Shown here piece by piece: positions 34,319 to 45,925 of a DNA stretch of 64,000 bases (the stretch's first letter is position 1; each line of letters starts with the position of its first letter). Origin of the DNA: Phoronis australis (taxonomy: Eukaryota; Phoronida; Phoronidae); NCBI GenBank assembly GCA_002633005.1, contig NMRA01000006.1, positions 18,485-82,484 on the forward strand. Direction: 5' to 3'. A model generated the notes under the pieces. The model had not been told where the DNA came from. It searched no databases and saw only the letters and a list, made by a program, of their open reading frames with translations. A program made the position numbers and the translations under genes.

Positions 34319-36153
34319 AGCGGAGTTGCAACCGAATCGATTTAACGATTGCGCATGTCCGGAAATTAGTGTGCGCAAAGGCTATTGGGATTGATAAAGG
34401 TAAATGGAATGGCCGATTGGTTTGCATGACGTGTGATTTGTGTGCATTAAACTACGCTGTTGTATGCAATTCTGCCGCTATTCGCCCTAATAAGCGCCCA
34501 CGCCCCAACAAGTGCCCCAACGCGTTTTCAGACTTTGCTAAAGTAAGCGCCTAGCCCATGAACTACATGCGAAAAATGCCCTTACCTACAGTTCTAACGT
34601 CTCCAATTTATCAATTGAAAGATCCAACAGTCCTGAATTTGTAGACCACGAGCCTCACCGTTATGTCCGTATACACTTCAAACTTACGCCGCGATTCAAA
34701 AAGAACGCAGAAGTTTTGCTGCTCTTGCGAGGGATGTGCCCCACTACGCGGGTGTGGACTTTGAAAAGAGATGCAGTGTACTTGTCAGCGGCCTTGCATT
34801 GTTTCTTTCCGGTACAGATCATCTCCGGCCTCAACAGGGCTGTCATCGAAGACATTTAGTCGGGAACTATCTATTCATGAAACGGGTAACAAAGCATCGG
34901 CAAATAAATATTGGCACTAAATTCCGAAAGTTTCTAATACTGTAAAAAACTTTTGCATTTTTTAAGAGAAATTATTTAACTAATCGTAATTGGTGTTTTT
35001 AAGGTCAAAATGACCCACTTCGCACCCTTACATCCCAAATCTTCCGGAAAATAGCTGTTATACTACGGTCACGCATCCACTCACCTGGCGACAATGAGTG
35101 ACATATCGGTCTTACCGAAAAAAATTCTCGAAAGTTTTTTAGCAGATGAGGCCAGCAAGTGCTAAGATCAATATTAAAACACGCTCTGCTTGACTGCTTG
35201 ACTTAATTTCTTTGGATACAATGCACACCTAGATCATTACATTACTCTGGCAAATGAACTCTGACGACAAGCACACGCACGCTTACTGTCACACACCCGC
35301 ATACAAACTTCAAAACAAACGTTACGTGACAACAACATGTGTGTTCCTCCAGAGATTTTTATCGTGTTGCGGGCTACAATCTAGTGCAGATTTGGACTTA
35401 ATCTGCAGTTAATCCAGACTCCACAAGAACTTAAAAATCTTAGAGACGCTATTCGGAAAACTTGAGGAGGACTTCAGGTAATTTGTTGAGTCGAAGCTGT
35501 ATTCTTATTCAAGAATTGAAGCCCTATCGACGATTGCGAGACCGGCAGCTACGCATTTGTCGGCAAGATTTCGCCCTGGGACTTCCAACACAATTTTATG
35601 AAAAATGATCGTAATTTAACAACGAATTTTGATAGCAATGCACTACAATTTTGTAGAAAGTAAATAATAATATTCGGCATGCTTTATCCTAGCGCGTAAT
35701 ACATATAGTGAGCGTACGTTAAGTGTGTTGACCCAGAACAGGTGATTGTGCAGAGGCATTATCCTCAAAATTGTTCATGTTGGCTTGGTTCTGGTTAAGC
35801 GAAAACAAGTTGTTTTTTTTTCACTACCAACCGCCGTAGAGTATTTTGTTACTGCTTCTTTGAAGGGAGATATTGTTGGGCAGTTTCCAAGATACGTTTT
35901 CTTGCCGCCCTCAAAATGAGCGCTTCATACTTTATGCTCTGACCCATGTTTAACGCAGTTCTTGATCCTTGGGAAACAGGTAGTAACTAATTTTTTTATC
36001 TCGCTAACTGGTATTATAGCATGCCAGGCACACAACACGTATAACCTCCCTGTGGCCGGTTCACCCCCACGCTTGCCGACGTACTTGTTTACCGGCTTAA
36101 CCACAATGCAACATTCAGACCCATTTCCAATATGGCGGCGTTGCAACTCCGCT
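34319..36153. other. Gene-free stretch
   Basis: Only short frames. A minus-strand frame of 139 codons at 36344-35925 has no recognisable motif and overlaps the start of the inverted repeat at 36154. Nothing else is supported. Confidence 0.4.
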
Positions 36154-36823
36154 ATTGACCTATCGCAAGCTCCGCCCCTATGCGAAAAGTCACGTGATAC
36201 CCGACATTCGAACGAGATATCAGAGGCAAATGCACTGTCGCTAAACGACGTTCCTGGTGGAATCAATGAGTGTTTTTGCACTATTTGAAAACGCTTCGAC
36301 AGATACAAGAGGCGATGCTTTTCAACAGAGAATCGTACGTTCACGATATGGGAATTTGTAAAGGTGACGATGAAAAAATGGATCGAGGAGCCAGCGAAAA
36401 TCCGAAGAACCCCTCTGCCTCGGGGCCACCTTCACCTGACAAATGACAAGGCCACTGATACGATATGTTCATGTAAAGCTGGGTATGTACCTTAAAGTCG
36501 AATTATCTGTACGATTCCATAGATTTCATGATCTTTCGAATAAAATCAGTGAAGATTCTCCGATATTTTTATTCTGTCGTCTGCTAAATTTCGCCAAATA
36601 AAAAGTAGGTCGACTGGTGGGACTCTTGGAGTAAAGTAGGTCATAGATTACAGACAGAACATGCGCTATAGTCTGACTAGGTCGATTCGATAGCACTGTT
36701 TACGCTTTTCTAATCTTGTAACAAAATATTTTGATAAAAAAATTCAGGTTCATAGCTCATGTACACATTCATCTCGTCCTAGGCAAACACTTAGCTCTGG
36801 TAGGTCTAGGGCTGTGTCTAAGT

Positions 36824-36978
36824 CAGTGGCGGATCTAGGATACCACAAGGGGGGGTCCAACATGTTGCCTCGTGGAATTGGGCAAAGTGCAATTGTATGT
36901 GCACAGGCGGCCCGAAAGTTGCCGGGGCCGGGGATGCAGACCTTTGGACCTTCTTTTCAGAAAATCTATCGGTGGACT
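36824..36978 (+). mobile_element. hAT-like element end (CAGTGGCGGATCTAGG), cut by the gap
   Basis: CAGTGGCGGATCTAGGATAC followed by a G run is the typical end of CAGTGGCGGAT-type hAT derivatives. The other end would lie in the N run. Confidence 0.6.
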
Positions 36979-37749
36979 NNNNNNNNNNNNNNNNNNNNNN
37001 NNNNNNNNNNNNNNNNNNNNNNNNNNNNNNNNNNNNNNNNNNNNNNNNNNNNNNNNNNNNNNNNNNNNNNNNNNNNNNNNNNNNNNNNNNNNNNNNNNNN
37101 NNNNNNNNNNNNNNNNNNNNNNNNNNNNNNNNNNNNNNNNNNNNNNNNNNNNNNNNNNNNNNNNNNNNNNNNNNNNNNNNNNNNNNNNNNNNNNNNNNNN
37201 NNNNNNNNNNNNNNNNNNNNNNNNNNNNNNNNNNNNNNNNNNNNNNNNNNNNNNNNNNNNNNNNNNNNNNNNNNNNNNNNNNNNNNNNNNNNNNNNNNNN
37301 NNNNNNNNNNNNNNNNNNNNNNNNNNNNNNNNNNNNNNNNNNNNNNNNNNNNNNNNNNNNNNNNNNNNNNNNNNNNNNNNNNNNNNNNNNNNNNNNNNNN
37401 NNNNNNNNNNNNNNNNNNNNNNNNNNNNNNNNNNNNNNNNNNNNNNNNNNNNNNNNNNNNNNNNNNNNNNNNNNNNNNNNNNNNNNNNNNNNNNNNNNNN
37501 NNNNNNNNNNNNNNNNNNNNNNNNNNNNNNNNNNNNNNNNNNNNNNNNNNNNNNNNNNNNNNNNNNNNNNNNNNNNNNNNNNNNNNNNNNNNNNNNNNNN
37601 NNNNNNNNNNNNNNNNNNNNNNNNNNNNNNNNNNNNNNNNNNNNNNNNNNNNNNNNNNNNNNNNNNNNNNNNNNNNNNNNNNNNNNNNNNNNNNNNNNNN
37701 NNNNNNNNNNNNNNNNNNNNNNNNNNNNNNNNNNNNNNNNNNNNNNNNN
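36979..37749. other. Assembly gap (N run)
   Basis: 771 undetermined bases. Long apparent frames crossing it are artefacts. Confidence 1.
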
Positions 37750-37959
37750 CGGCTGTCGGTGCTACACACGCCATATCAACACCGTTTCCCCATTATTAGC
37801 GGACAATTTCTTGAGCTATAGACTAAAGTAAGTTTTACTCGACTACGTGTGGTTTGTCGGGTAAAATGGCGGCTTGAAAACGCAGACGAAGGTGTGCAAA
37901 GAATGCTTTGTTCTGATTGGTCAATTAAGCCGTCCATCATAATCCTGGCGATAGGTCAA

Positions 37960-38040
37960 TTGGTACGTTCGGAAAGAATAGATTGTCGTAACTTCGGTTG
38001 TAGTCGGACGATTTTGGCGATTCAAAAACTAAACATTATC
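37960..38040 (-). mobile_element. TACGGCG MITE, internal fragment
   Basis: 'ttggtacgttcggaaagaat' through 'gtaacttcggttgtagtcgg' to 'ttcaaaaactaaacatta' is the reverse complement of the centre of the full copy. No termini remain. Confidence 0.75.
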
Positions 38041-39033
38041 AGCATAGAAAAGCGTAAATAGAGCTATCCTCTCGTACTTTACTCGGGGAGTCCCACCAGT
38101 TGTGACCTACTTTTCATTTGGCGGAATTTAGCAGACGGCAGAATAAAAATATCCATTACGTATCATGCTCCTGGAGTGTAAAAATCATGAAATTTCCACT
38201 ATCACCATGTAAGCTATAATCACGCTCCCCTGTCAAGCACGCCTTCTGTGTGTGTTGGTATATAATGATGTGGTTACGCTGGTCAGCCGAGAGCTTATAG
38301 TCACACAAAGGAATCAACAGGTGAAAGTTAAGAGTAATTTCTCTGAAAGTCAACCGTTTTTCTCCATTCGGCGAAGTTTTTTTGGTGAAAGTATTTCATA
38401 CAAAACACATCTGCTTCGCAACAGTTGTTGAAAGTCGTCTGCAAAGTAACATTTTTAAATATCGGTTAGCGTTTACAACATAGTTGCTGGATAACGTGAG
38501 CTTATCAGATGAAACAGACAATAAGAGAGCCGGACTATGTAAACAGTGGATTGCCACTGTCAAACTGATAACAACACGGCTGTAACCCGACAGGCCGATC
38601 AGACCGCCGGATTAAGCCCTACTCATTCCACAGCCCGGGTTCGTAACGCGGTGAAACTTCACCGATTTTGTTTGCAAAATCCTGAAATCTAGGGCATCGT
38701 ACAGAGAATACGACTTTAAGGTATATACACATCTTTACAAGAACATATCATATCAGTGGCCTTGTCATTAGTCTAAGGTGGGGTTCTTCAGATTTACCCT
38801 GGCTCCGAAATAGTTTTCCTCGAAAACTTATTTTTTCATCGTCGCTTTTACAAATTCCCACATCATGAACGTGAAAAGCATCGCCTGTTGTCTTTGTCAA
38901 AGCGCTTTCTGGTAGTGCAAAAAACACTCGTCGAGTCCACCAGGAACGTCGTTTAGCTGTAGTGTATTTGCCTGTGACATCCTGTTTGTTTGGTTGGTTG
39001 GTTTTTTCGGGTGTCGGCTTACGATAGGTCAAT

Positions 39034-41012
39034 TAAGAGGAAATTGATGTAACCCTAACAGCTTAGAATTAGTCATAAAGTAATTTGTAGTATTCAGTTA
39101 CATTTTGAAATGCAATTGGAATGCTTTTTGGAAATCATCTTGTTCCACTGGCTTGCCTCATTTTGCCGACCTCAGATTCGGAGTGCAATCACACACGATA
39201 ATCTGCCGTTAATTTCCATCTTGTCAGTCAGCTTTTTGTCGAATCACTTCGAGAGCAACCGCGCATTTATCATAAGCGGGAGAGAGATTAGAAACTCTGT
39301 GGTGACTACAGCTATAGAGTTTTTCCTGCGTGCGTATTTCAAAAATTGTGAATTGTGTGATTTTTTCAGCAAATTCGCTGACAGAGGAAAGTGAAAACTG
39401 TAATACACGTTGCGAGAAGGTATTTCAGCAAGAATCGTTTAAAAGATTTTTGACGAGCTTTCGCATTCCATGTTGCACTTTAAAGCATAACTGAACCGAA
39501 ATTTGTTATTTTGGGCTAAACAGATAGTCCTAGCACAGCCTTAGTAAAATAAGAAAACGCGAGTTCAATCACGCTGTTACAGGGAGATTTTATGTAGGAT
39601 GAACATGTCATTTATTTATCATTAAAGTATGATACAAACACATTACAACTTGGGTTAATTATATACGTGAGAATAATATTACATGAGAAATATTTAGTAT
39701 TAATTAAGTATAGAGTGGTTGTTGCGTAATTAATTAAGGGTATTAGTTGTTTACTGAAATTTATTGCCTCCTATGAGTGCATAGGAAATGAATCAGCAGA
39801 TCTATCTCTGTTTATGCTATGCTAGCAGAGTTATGTAACTTTAAATTCACCGGAATTGGTCAACTGTGGGGTTAGCCAGTTCTGACAACAATAAACTTGT
39901 TATTATTGAGCAGAAATTACTTAATAAGGGCTTGTCTGTCCGCGACCATATTTGGCGAAAGCTTAGGTTCATAATTGGAATCGTATGATGTTGTTCCGGG
40001 AGTTGATTTGGAGGAAGTTTATGGGTATTATGTTTTGATCTAACTCGCCCACCTTTATTCTGTTTGAGTATAAGTATACCGTTAGCTTCTCAAGAAGGTA
40101 TATTTCCAACGAAAGGCAACCAAGTTATAGAAATTCGATGGACTGAATTTCAATCCGATACATGTAACAGAAATTTGATGGACTGAATTTCAAAGGGGTA
40201 CATTGTATCTAGAATTCGATGGAATGAATTCAATGTTAACATACATGTTGTTCGATGGACTGAACTTCATGGTTATTCCGAAGCATTTCATCAAGTGAAG
40301 ACTGCTTGGAAAACTGGATGGCATGATCAAGAGAAGAGGTAACTCCTCATAACAAGTGTAAAACTGGATCCAAGGCCGACGCCAGGAATGGGAAAACGTG
40401 ATCACAGGCTAATTAAATTAGCCTTCTTTGTTAATCTTTATGATTATTCATTAAGGGAAATTCAAACGTTCAGTCAATATTCTCATTATTACATCCAAAT
40501 CAAATTGTGTTGTTTCAACCGCCTACCGGCAAGATATTCACCACGTGACACACGCAAATGTAAACCCGTCAAATGAAGTCAAGTGAAGCTGCCTTTTCGT
40601 GCTATGTTACGTCACCGCAAGATCCCAGCACAAAAAACAAAAGGTTGTATTGAATGGGAGTCTGACTAGAACATCATTGCGTGCGAGTGTATTCACAGCT
40701 GTTTGAATTAAAAAGGTGATTCTCGCGGTGAAGTAGACAAAAGCAAGCCAATACCCCTAACAGTTCTTTACATTTGGCAATTCATGGCACTAGTGGGCTC
40801 AGAGCGATGCCCTTAACATATTCTTGGAACCAAATTTACAGGTGTTACAACTGAAGATAGGCTTTAAAGATGCAGCTGGCTAGTTGACCTATGGCAATAT
40901 TAAAAAGCCATTTCCTCAACCGTCTCTTTCACGCGCTCACCAGACCTGAATGCACTAATTTCCTTTTCGAGGGAATTCTTAAAAGGAAGAAAAACCCATA
41001 AACAACATCCAA
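39034..41012. other. Gene-free stretch
   Basis: Near 40125-40260 a short unit ('attcgatggactgaatttca' variants) is repeated about four times. Nothing else is recognised. Confidence 0.45.
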
Positions 41013-41308
41013 TGATAACATCTAGCTTCTTTGTTAACTGCCAAGCAAAGTCTTTTGTTTGTTATGACAACAGACAGGCCAATTATTTACCAGGCTTATT
41101 ACAGACCACGTGTGAACACCGTCAAAGCCAGAGCGAATCGATAAATTCAAAGAGGATATCATCGCAACTTCGATTGCAGTTGGGCGATTTTGGCGATTCA
41201 AAAACTAAACATGATCACCTTTAGACGAGGATTTCTGAATTGCTATTGGTTTATGTTCAAATATGTTACAACTTAATTTTTATTTTTAACAACAGGAAAA
41301 CGCCGTAA
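41013..41308 (-). mobile_element. TACGGCG MITE, deleted copy inside the Penelope-type remnant
   Basis: Inverted orientation. It starts at 'gataacatctagcttctttg' (outer end missing) and finishes AACAGGAAAACGCCGTAA at 41308. An internal deletion joins the two sides at 'atatgttacaacttaa'. It lies directly against the GIY-YIG coding scrap, which it appears to interrupt. Confidence 0.8.
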
Positions 41309-41408
41309 TGGCATGTCACAGAGGCGTCTCTGTGTGAGTCCGATATAGAAGTCTTTACAGTTGTCACATTCAACCTTATAAACAACAGTGCTGATCTGTA
41401 TGTTGGCA
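41309..41408 (-). mobile_element. Penelope-like retroelement GIY-YIG endonuclease fragment
   Basis: Penelope-like elements pair a reverse transcriptase with a C-terminal GIY-YIG endonuclease. The minus strand reads VYKVECDNCKDFYIGLTQRR followed by LCDMPLRRFP. It has the VVY and YIG halves of the GIY-YIG core, the Penelope-type Cys-x2-Cys between them and the Arg after YIG-x-T. The fragment is cut off by the MITE at 41308, before the catalytic glutamate. No reverse-transcriptase part is seen upstream; instead, sequence shared with 33203-33315 precedes it. Confidence 0.7.
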
Positions 41409-41515
41409 TTTGCTGTTCTTTATAAATAATTATCCTGATGATTTCCAATGAATAGACGAAACGTTGATTGAACATGAGCTTTTTATTTGTGCGGCGATCG
41501 TCTGGTTTTTAATCT
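41409..41515 (-). repeat. Segment shared with 33203-33315, with hammerhead-like core on the plus strand
   Basis: On the plus strand it carries CTGATGA, TTTCCAATGAATAGAC and GAAAC (41434-41465). Compared with the other copy, the ancestral stem II would have been GTCTA...TAGAC. The NUH cleavage triplet and stem I are not convincing, so it is listed as a repeat. Confidence 0.5.
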
Positions 41516-41742
41516 TACTAGGGCCAAAAACTGATTTAATAAAAACGACTTTCCCGCCAAGTCCTCTGAAACGATGTAATGTTCTGTTACCCTTGACAAC
41601 CCTCAAAAGTTTAGGAGAAAAATGAAAACTCCTATCAAAGTCTGCTAAACAGGTAAGCGTGACCTACGGTTTTAGCAATTTACATGGCAACTGTTGAAAG
41701 ATCACTCACCAAGGACCATAATATCCAATTTATGACATAGGA
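41516..41742. repeat. Dispersed repeat, copy 2 (partner 20250-20480)
   Basis: Direct-orientation match to 20250-20480. It abuts the MITE that begins at 41745. Similarity begins slightly to the left, at about 41505. Confidence 0.7.
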
Positions 41743-41744
41743 CA

Positions 41745-42124
41745 TTACGGCGTTTTCCCGTTCAGTGACTTTACCAGACGTAGTAGGTTGAGAGCGTGTG
41801 ATAACATCTAGCTCCTTTGATAAATGCCAAGCACAGTCTTTTGTCTGTTATGACAGGCCAATTATCTACCAGGCCTATTACAGACCACGTGTGCACACAG
41901 TCAAACCCAGAACAAATTGGCACGTTCGGAAAGAATATATTGTCGTAACTTCGGTTGTAGTTGGGGGATTTTGTGGATTCAAAAACTAATCATGAACGAG
42001 GAATTCGTAAATGCTATTAGTTTATGTTCAAATATGTTATATAACTTTTATTTTTAACACCACACCAGTCAGGCTAAACGATCTTGTGTTGGAGATGAGA
42101 ACAGTTATCGAATCAACGGGAAAA
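41745..42124 (-). mobile_element. TACGGCG MITE, internally deleted copy
   Basis: Begins TTACGGCGTTTTCCCGTTCA and continues in inverted orientation through 'cgtaacttcggttgtagttg' and 'cagtcaggctaaacgatctt' to 'aacgggaaaatgg'. About 110 bp near the far end are missing compared with 43580-44103. Confidence 0.8.
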
Positions 42125-43579
42125 TGGCTGGTCATAACAGGTCATTCGCTTGCCCTTGCTCCACTGTCCTTCATTCAAAGTCCTGTAGCCGACCCTGTGC
42201 CACATTGAACATGATGAAATCCCTTACCGTTTCAGTACCAGGCAAAGCCCAAAAGTCAACCTCGTCGACGTCATCGTTCGATTTACATATTCACAATTTA
42301 ATCAACTGTATAGTTTTACAACCGGCCAGTAAAGCAGATTACACCGAGGTAATTCGAACGTGCATATTGTCTTTTCGCACAAGTCTCACACCATCTCGTT
42401 GTAAAGTAGCGTAACTGGTAGCGGAATGGACCATACAAGCAGAAAGACAACGAACGCATCCGTCTTAGACCCGAGAGAGTACGCCGTTTCGGGGCGAAAA
42501 GTGCCGCATTCCGAATACATACTATAAAAGGGAGGAAGGTATAGATACGTGTGGACTTGCAGCAGGAAAATGTTGCGAAGAACATAAAGAACGCCACCTC
42601 ATGAAGCCACGATGTCTAAGTTGCTCTTCAAACCTAGACAATATGTTCCAGGCCACAAACTCCCATGAGGTTGCGAACCAAACGTGGTAAGAAAGGGTAT
42701 TGATAGATCCACAAACTTTCTAATTGTCCATACCTACAGTGTTTTTGAGAACGTCACCTGGTGGTGCTTACAATAAAGGACCAAGTTGGGTTGTCCAAGC
42801 TCGTTTTGCTTAAAGCGTTGTTAAACCCGTGCTTTCGTCGGTAAGTTTTGATTTAGGTCACTAGCCATTACAAGATTGGTTTCAGTTTGTTCTTTAGTCA
42901 AATTTTGAGTTCACTTCGACTCCGTAAGGACTGACAGTTCCTTATTGCATGACCTGAAATTTTGCGAGCTTGGTCATTTCTTCGCGAGCCCTGCAGAGAA
43001 CATAGCTAAACGGAGAAAGTGACCTATACCATAACTTGTTTTCTGACAAAGCTCAGGTATAATGCCGCTTGAAGAAATTGTAAAACTAAAGTATTCATGT
43101 TCACACGGAGGTAGAGTCTTAAGACTGATAGTCTATGGTGGGATTTGGTTGTAATGAACGCTTCGTCGGCATTGCAAAGGCGAGTTTGATTAAAAAGATA
43201 GTCAACACTGTTCCATCAATTCTCGTTCTGCATGCTAATGTGCCGTAAGTGATAAGCGCAGGATTCAACTATCCATTGAGTTCCAGATTTCGGAATGGAT
43301 ATGGCTCTTGGTGTCTGGTCTATCTCAGACCATTAGAAACTCGGCTCGTTCCATGGCACCTTATAATTCGTCAACTAGGCGTGTACACATACATTTCCCG
43401 CATTTTTCAAGAGGCTTGTTTGTGGACTATGATCTGAAGTCGTAAGTTACATTGTGTAAAGTCCACCAATTATCGCGTTAGTGATGCCTCCATGGCAAGA
43501 AAACGTTGGCAAAAATAGATATATCGTGGTGATTTTCCAGAACTGTTTGCCGTCTGGAATTGACTTCCTCGTGACGACA
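42125..43579. other. Gene-free stretch
   Basis: Only unrecognised short frames on both strands. No repeat termini are obvious. Confidence 0.45.
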
Positions 43580-44103
43580 TTACGGCGTTTTCCCGTTGCT
43601 CCCAACTTGTTCGATTCTATAGCCCAACAAGTTTGGAAGATGACCCCTGTAGCCAATATCTTACACGACTGATTAACTCCGTTCTGACATTGATGGTTGT
43701 AGGACCAGCTCTCTTTTGTTCGATAATTGCTCTCCAATAAGATCGTATCTAGCCTGACTAGGTGGGCTGTGCTGTTAAAAATAAAAGCTGAGTTACAACA
43801 TATTTGAATATAAACCAATAGCATTTCTGAGATCCTCGTCAAATAGTGACCATGTTTAGTTTTTGAATAGCCAAAATCGTCCGACTACAACCGAAGTTAC
43901 GACAATCTATTCTTTCCAAACGTACCAATTCACTCAGGGTTTGACTGTGTTCACAGGGGGTCTGTAATACGCCTGGTAGATAATTGGCCTGCCTCTTGTC
44001 ATACCAAAAAGACTGTGCTTGGCAATTAACAGAGAAGCTAGAAGTTATCACACGCTCACAACCCTCTACGTCTGGTTAAGGTCACTGAACGGGAAAACGC
44101 CCG
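43580..44103 (+). mobile_element. TACGGCG MITE, full-length reference copy
   Basis: About 524 bp with terminal inverted repeats: left TTACGGCGTTTTCCCGTT, right AACGGGAAAACGCC. There is no coding capacity. This is the most complete of seven copies in the window (33656, 34132, 37960, 41013, 41745, 43580, 55920). Copies in which the outer base pairs survive show TA flanking CGGCG, consistent with a Tc1/mariner-type TA target, but no autonomous partner is present to prove it. Confidence 0.85.
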
Positions 44104-45925
44104 AGTATATGCCTCGGTCCTCTGGTATCTCCTGAAGAATGGTTTTAATACTTCATTGAATTGTAGTAGATGATTGGTCTCGGTGTCAAGATGTCGGACA
44201 CACGGTCACGGGAACGCTTTACAATGGATAAGATTGATGCCTTGGTTAGCCTTCAGCTCTAAAGCGTAGGTCACGCATGCGAGTTCAGCAGACGTAAATT
44301 TTCACGTTTGCTCAATACATTTGAACGTGGACAGGGATTCCAGAGTATTTTGTTTGAGAAAGATGAACGGGGAAGTGGTTGTTAATATGTTACCAGTGAA
44401 GAGTTAAATGTCTGTGTGAAAACAAAGCATCTTAGCAACCTAAAATCCGGCCGATGACACGAAAACAGAACAGAGATGCAAACCTAGTGATGACGGCTCT
44501 TGTTTAGAAGTTAAATTTAATGTTGTTTCGAAAACTGTAATGAACGCCTACGGTGGTTTCGAGCAGACCATACCTTTCGTAGGCATCGCTTTGACAAGCT
44601 GTCTAAGGTAATGGAAAAGATATTTTTTTTATTTCTATGGAATAGTTTGTCCACGACTATACATTTTACTCTTTATAGGCCATCATGTCCTCCTCTGTGT
44701 AATGTGGTGGAAATGCTTGTGGAGTACAAGCAGTTTTTCGCCCTAGTTATCCTCACTAAGTTGGAATTTTGAGGTGTGAGCGCACTTTCCCTTATTTTTT
44801 ATTTAGGCACAGACACTTGGGTTACTTCACTATTTCCCCAAAATGGCAACACGTATTCCTGAAAACTACTTTTCAAATGTTTCTCAGACAGTTGGCAGTC
44901 AGTGTCGTGTGGTAACGTGTACAACCCCCACAATGACGGTCAATTAACTGTTGGGTTACCACTACTGGAATACTACTGAGTAAACAGAAACCGTAGTCTT
45001 TGGGGTTTTGGTGAAAAAGGGGTCTTACTGTGAGCAGTTCGTTAGTTGCTTCTCTAGATACGTAAACTGGACAGAATCGTAAGTCGCACTACGGCAGAAA
45101 TCCGCCTACAGGTTAAGGACTGACCGCTCAATACAACAAAGAGAAACAAGAACGTAACAGAAGTAAAACTGTATTCAAAATATGCTAATATCAAAGTATA
45201 AAACGTTAACACAATAGCATACAGATTCGAGGTCTTAATTTCAACCTTCTACACAAATCTTACGCTAACATTAAGTACAAAGTATGACATCTAACAATCA
45301 GTTGACAAGTCTACCGCATAACCAGTCGATAAAAGGGAACCGCTGTAAGAAACAATCGGACTATTGCTACCTTTCAAAAGATTAAAAAGCGAACGCTACA
45401 GCTGTAGACATGAAACTGCCAATATGACAGACGAGGGTCTTGAAATGCACTCTCTATAAAACATGGATATGCACGCGTGAAAGGCCAGTAAAGTACGTAA
45501 AACAAGAGAGAGCGGCATAAGCAAACCCTTCATGACAGTAAGAATCTCAAACGACGATCACCAAGAATAGCAACTTTAGTGCTACCTCAGAATTTTCAGA
45601 CAAGGAACTGGTCTACAGTACAAAAAACGGGACGTTAATCACGATCTTCTACAAGGTCACTAGACATATGAATGCGTCAACAGCCTACACTATGGGGTAA
45701 CCAATATCCACTTCTGAGATTACTCGAGCATCAACACCATACAACATATAACAAGTCCACAAGGTAAACCATTGTCCAGGTACTTTCAGCCAATTCTAGA
45801 CCCCAGTCTAGCCATCATAGCCAGCGAGAAAGAGAGAAAGAGTCATTAAGACATAAATGACGGGTGGAGTATTGTGTAACTTTCAGCAAGCAACGAGACC
45901 GCTGGCAAGACAAATTGAAAGGCTT
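44104..45925. other. 3' flank of the 1350-codon gene (minus strand), probably including its 3' UTR
   Basis: Downstream of the stop at 45926-45928 on the minus strand there is no AATAAA within about 900 bases. An AATAAA-like word lies near 44800 and another near 44630. Sequence between 45060 and 45925 looks unique and repeat-free, fitting a long 3' UTR. No further exon is recognised. Confidence 0.4.

Larger units (their letters stand above)
36154..39033. mobile_element. Large inverted repeat (about 2.9 kb) spanning an assembly gap
   Basis: The outer ends are inverted: ATTGACCTATCGCAAGC at 36154 and GCTTACGATAGGTCAAT ending 39033. The outer arms match (36220-36500 against 38980-38713: 'taaacgacgttcctggtgga', 'ggcgatgctttt', 'atatgggaatttgtaaa', 'gacgatgaaaaaat', 'aatgacaaggccactgata', 'taccttaaagtcg'). 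An inner block also matches (36568-36640 against 38150-38085: 'tatttttattctg', 'cgtctgctaaatt', 'aaaagtaggtc', 'tggtgggactc'). The right arm carries about 550 bp not present in the left. The centre holds a 771-base gap, a hAT-like end and a fragment of the TACGGCG MITE. I recognise no transposase. Confidence 0.65.

Noticed and set aside
35925-36344. 139-codon minus-strand frame
   Set aside because: No motif, no splice or start support, and it overlaps the arm of an inverted repeat.
36814-37831. Long frames of 267-335 codons on both strands
   Set aside because: Almost all of each is the N run, with only a few tens of real codons at the ends. They are artefacts.
41012-44051. Recurring 'MITSSF..NCQAQSFV' and 'LRRFPV..NLF' peptides in several frames
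   Set aside because: They are translations of the same non-coding MITE copies, with frames broken differently in each.
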